A stretch of 7,648 bases of DNA, taken from the NCBI GenBank assembly GCA_023484185.1, contig JAMDBC010000015.1:6748-14395 (forward strand). The letters are read 5' to 3'. The notes beneath the pieces were generated by a model. It had not been told where the DNA came from and made no database searches. It saw only the letters and a list, made by a program, of their open reading frames with translations. The stretch comes from Chloroflexota bacterium. GTDB lineage: Bacteria > Chloroflexota > Anaerolineae > Anaerolineales > Villigracilaceae. Each line of letters starts with the position of its first letter. Within the stretch, counting starts at the first letter, position 1. A program made the translations under genes and the position numbers. Shown here one piece after another: positions 6,601 through 7,648 of this stretch.

Positions 6601-7648
6601 ATGCTAAAGACCGACACCCAAACTATCCCAAGTCCCATCGGCGAGAGTAAACCCCGCCTGGATGCGCGCGAAAAAGTGACCGGCGCGGCTATTTACGCAG
6701 ATGACATTCAATTTGGGAATTCGCTCCTTCATGCGCGGATTAAACGCAGCCCTCATCCGCACGCGCTCATCAAAAAGATTGACACTGCCAAAGCGAGCGC
6801 CCTGCCCGGCGTCAAGGCTGTTGTCACCGGCGAGGATTTTCCCGGTTACATTGGCTTGTACCTGAAAGACCGGCACATCTTCTGCCGCGGGCGCGTTCGA
6901 TATGTAGGAGATCCCGTTGTTGGAGTGGCAGCTATCAGCGAGGAGATTGCCGAAAAAGCCCTCGACTTGATCGAAGTCGAATATGAGGTTTTGGAACCGG
7001 TCCTCGATCCTGAATTTGGGGCGAGTCCAAAAGCGCCGCTTCTTCATCCCGACCTCGAGCAGTATACGGTTGCCAATTTCATTTTCCCGCAGCCGGGAAC
7101 GAACATCTCCAATCATTTCAAAATCCGTAAAGGCGATGTGGATGGTACCTGGGGCAAGTGCGCGGCAATCGTCGAGCGCAAGTATTGGATCCCCCATATT
7201 CAACACGTGCCGATTGAACCTCATGTCGCGATTGCAAGGGTGGACGAGACGGGAGAGATCACACTTTGGGATAGTTCGCAGTCTCCGTTTGCGCAGCGCA
7301 ACCTCATCGCCCAGGCGCTGGGAATATCCCAGAACAAAATGAGAGTCATCGCACCTTTTGTCGGCGGCGGCTTTGGAAGCAAAGCTGGCGTGTGCATGGA
7401 ATCGCTGGCAGTTGCAATTGCTACAAAAGTAAAGGGACGTCCTGTAAAACTTCTCCTGACTCGTGAAGAGGAATTCTTCACAGCCTTTGTCCGCCAGGGA
7501 CTGGCAGCCTATATCAAAATGGGTTGTGACGCAAAAGGCCAGCTTCTCGCGATGGAGAATAAATTTTATTGGGACGGCGGGGCTTACACAGAATACGGTG
7601 TTAATATCACACGCGCCGCCGGTTATAGCAGCAGCGATTCCATGCACA
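6601..7648 (+). CDS. xdhA: Xanthine dehydrogenase-family molybdopterin-binding subunit (large, CoxL/XdhA type), 3' partial
   Basis: Catalytic subunit holding the Mo-molybdopterin cofactor, where the substrate is hydroxylated with water as oxygen donor. The frame is open from ATG 6601 to the window end (349 complete codons of an expected 750 or so). It starts with 'IGESKPRLDAREKVTGAAIY', the normal N-terminus of the family, then 'HARIKRSPHPHALIKKID' and 'RVRYVGDPVVGVAA' (the hammerhead-type domain). The Mo-binding domain begins near 195, with 'HIQHVPIEPHVAIARVD', Gln227 in DSSQSPF (aligns with bovine Gln767, a Mo-site residue), 'PFVGGGFGSKAG' (253-264) and Arg338 in ITRAAGY (aligns with Arg880). 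The residue aligned with substrate-binding Glu802 is Ala262. The catalytic Glu (bovine Glu1261) and the CoxL active-site loop lie beyond the window, so CO dehydrogenase or another hydroxylase cannot be excluded by this part alone. AAGGAG at 6588-6593 with a 7-base spacer supports the start. Confidence 0.92.
   Translation, partial: MLKTDTQTIPSPIGESKPRLDAREKVTGAAIYADDIQFGNSLLHARIKRSPHPHALIKKIDTAKASALPGVKAVVTGEDFPGYIGLYLKDRHIFCRGRVRYVGDPVVGVAAISEEIAEKALDLIEVEYEVLEPVLDPEFGASPKAPLLHPDLEQYTVANFIFPQPGTNISNHFKIRKGDVDGTWGKCAAIVERKYWIPHIQHVPIEPHVAIARVDETGEITLWDSSQSPFAQRNLIAQALGISQNKMRVIAPFVGGGFGSKAGVCMESLAVAIATKVKGRPVKLLLTREEEFFTAFVRQGLAAYIKMGCDAKGQLLAMENKFYWDGGAYTEYGVNITRAAGYSSSDSMH

Noticed and set aside
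6604..7647. A 347-codon open frame on the minus strand
   Set aside because: It is the exact shadow of the Mo-subunit gene, whose plus-strand translation carries family motifs throughout; the minus-strand product shows no recognisable domain.
5116..7648. Carbon monoxide dehydrogenase (coxMSL), suggested by the medium-small-large gene order
   Set aside because: That order is shared by many Mo hydroxylases, and the diagnostic CoxL active-site loop is outside the window. A nucleoside-type importer as neighbour fits purine oxidation better, though this is not proof.
1..7648. CRISPR array, tRNA or rRNA gene, toxin-antitoxin, phage or transposase genes
   Set aside because: No regularly spaced direct repeats, RNA-gene-like folds or relevant protein motifs were seen; all long frames are explained by transport and hydroxylase genes.

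Overview
The window holds one long plus-strand cluster that reads as a purine or nucleoside uptake operon joined to a molybdenum hydroxylase (xanthine dehydrogenase family). In order it contains: a BMP/PnrA-type lipoprotein that binds the substrate (5' end outside the window, reading frame broken near 785-805), a double-domain ABC ATPase (1529-3109), two BPD_transp_2-type permeases (3106-4221 and 4223-5098), then the FAD subunit (5116-6009), the 2Fe-2S subunit (6130-6597) and the molybdopterin subunit (6601 onward, cut by the window end). No gene on the minus strand is supported.

Organism: probably a bacterium of the Chloroflexota, perhaps Anaerolineae-like. This is inference from style: a lipoprotein with a low-complexity Q-P-T-A linker right after its lipobox cysteine, intermediate base composition, and a short 'TGTCATTGCGAGG...' inverted repeat of a kind I associate with these genomes. 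None of these proves taxonomy.

Layout: the binding-protein gene ends at 1299 and is followed by a 229-base gap with a strong 14-bp hairpin (1341-1388). From 1529 the genes are tightly packed. ATPase and first permease overlap by ATGA, the permeases are 1 base apart, and the second permease abuts or overlaps the FAD gene. The FAD and 2Fe-2S genes are separated by a 120-base gap filled mostly by a 75-bp palindromic repeat (6025-6099). The 2Fe-2S and Mo-subunit genes are 3 bases apart.

How it works together: the lipoprotein would capture a purine or nucleoside outside the membrane, the ATPase and two permeases would import it, and the three-subunit hydroxylase would oxidise a purine ring in the cytoplasm using Mo-cofactor, two 2Fe-2S clusters and FAD. 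The medium-small-large subunit order matches that of cox-type Mo hydroxylases, so the substrate is inferred from the transporter neighbours rather than proven. The Mo subunit has Ala where bovine xanthine oxidase has the substrate-binding Glu802.

I did not find an evident undescribed system. The points worth a second look are the broken binding-protein frame, the Mo-subunit active-site substitution, the palindromic repeat inside the operon and the hairpin after the binding-protein gene.
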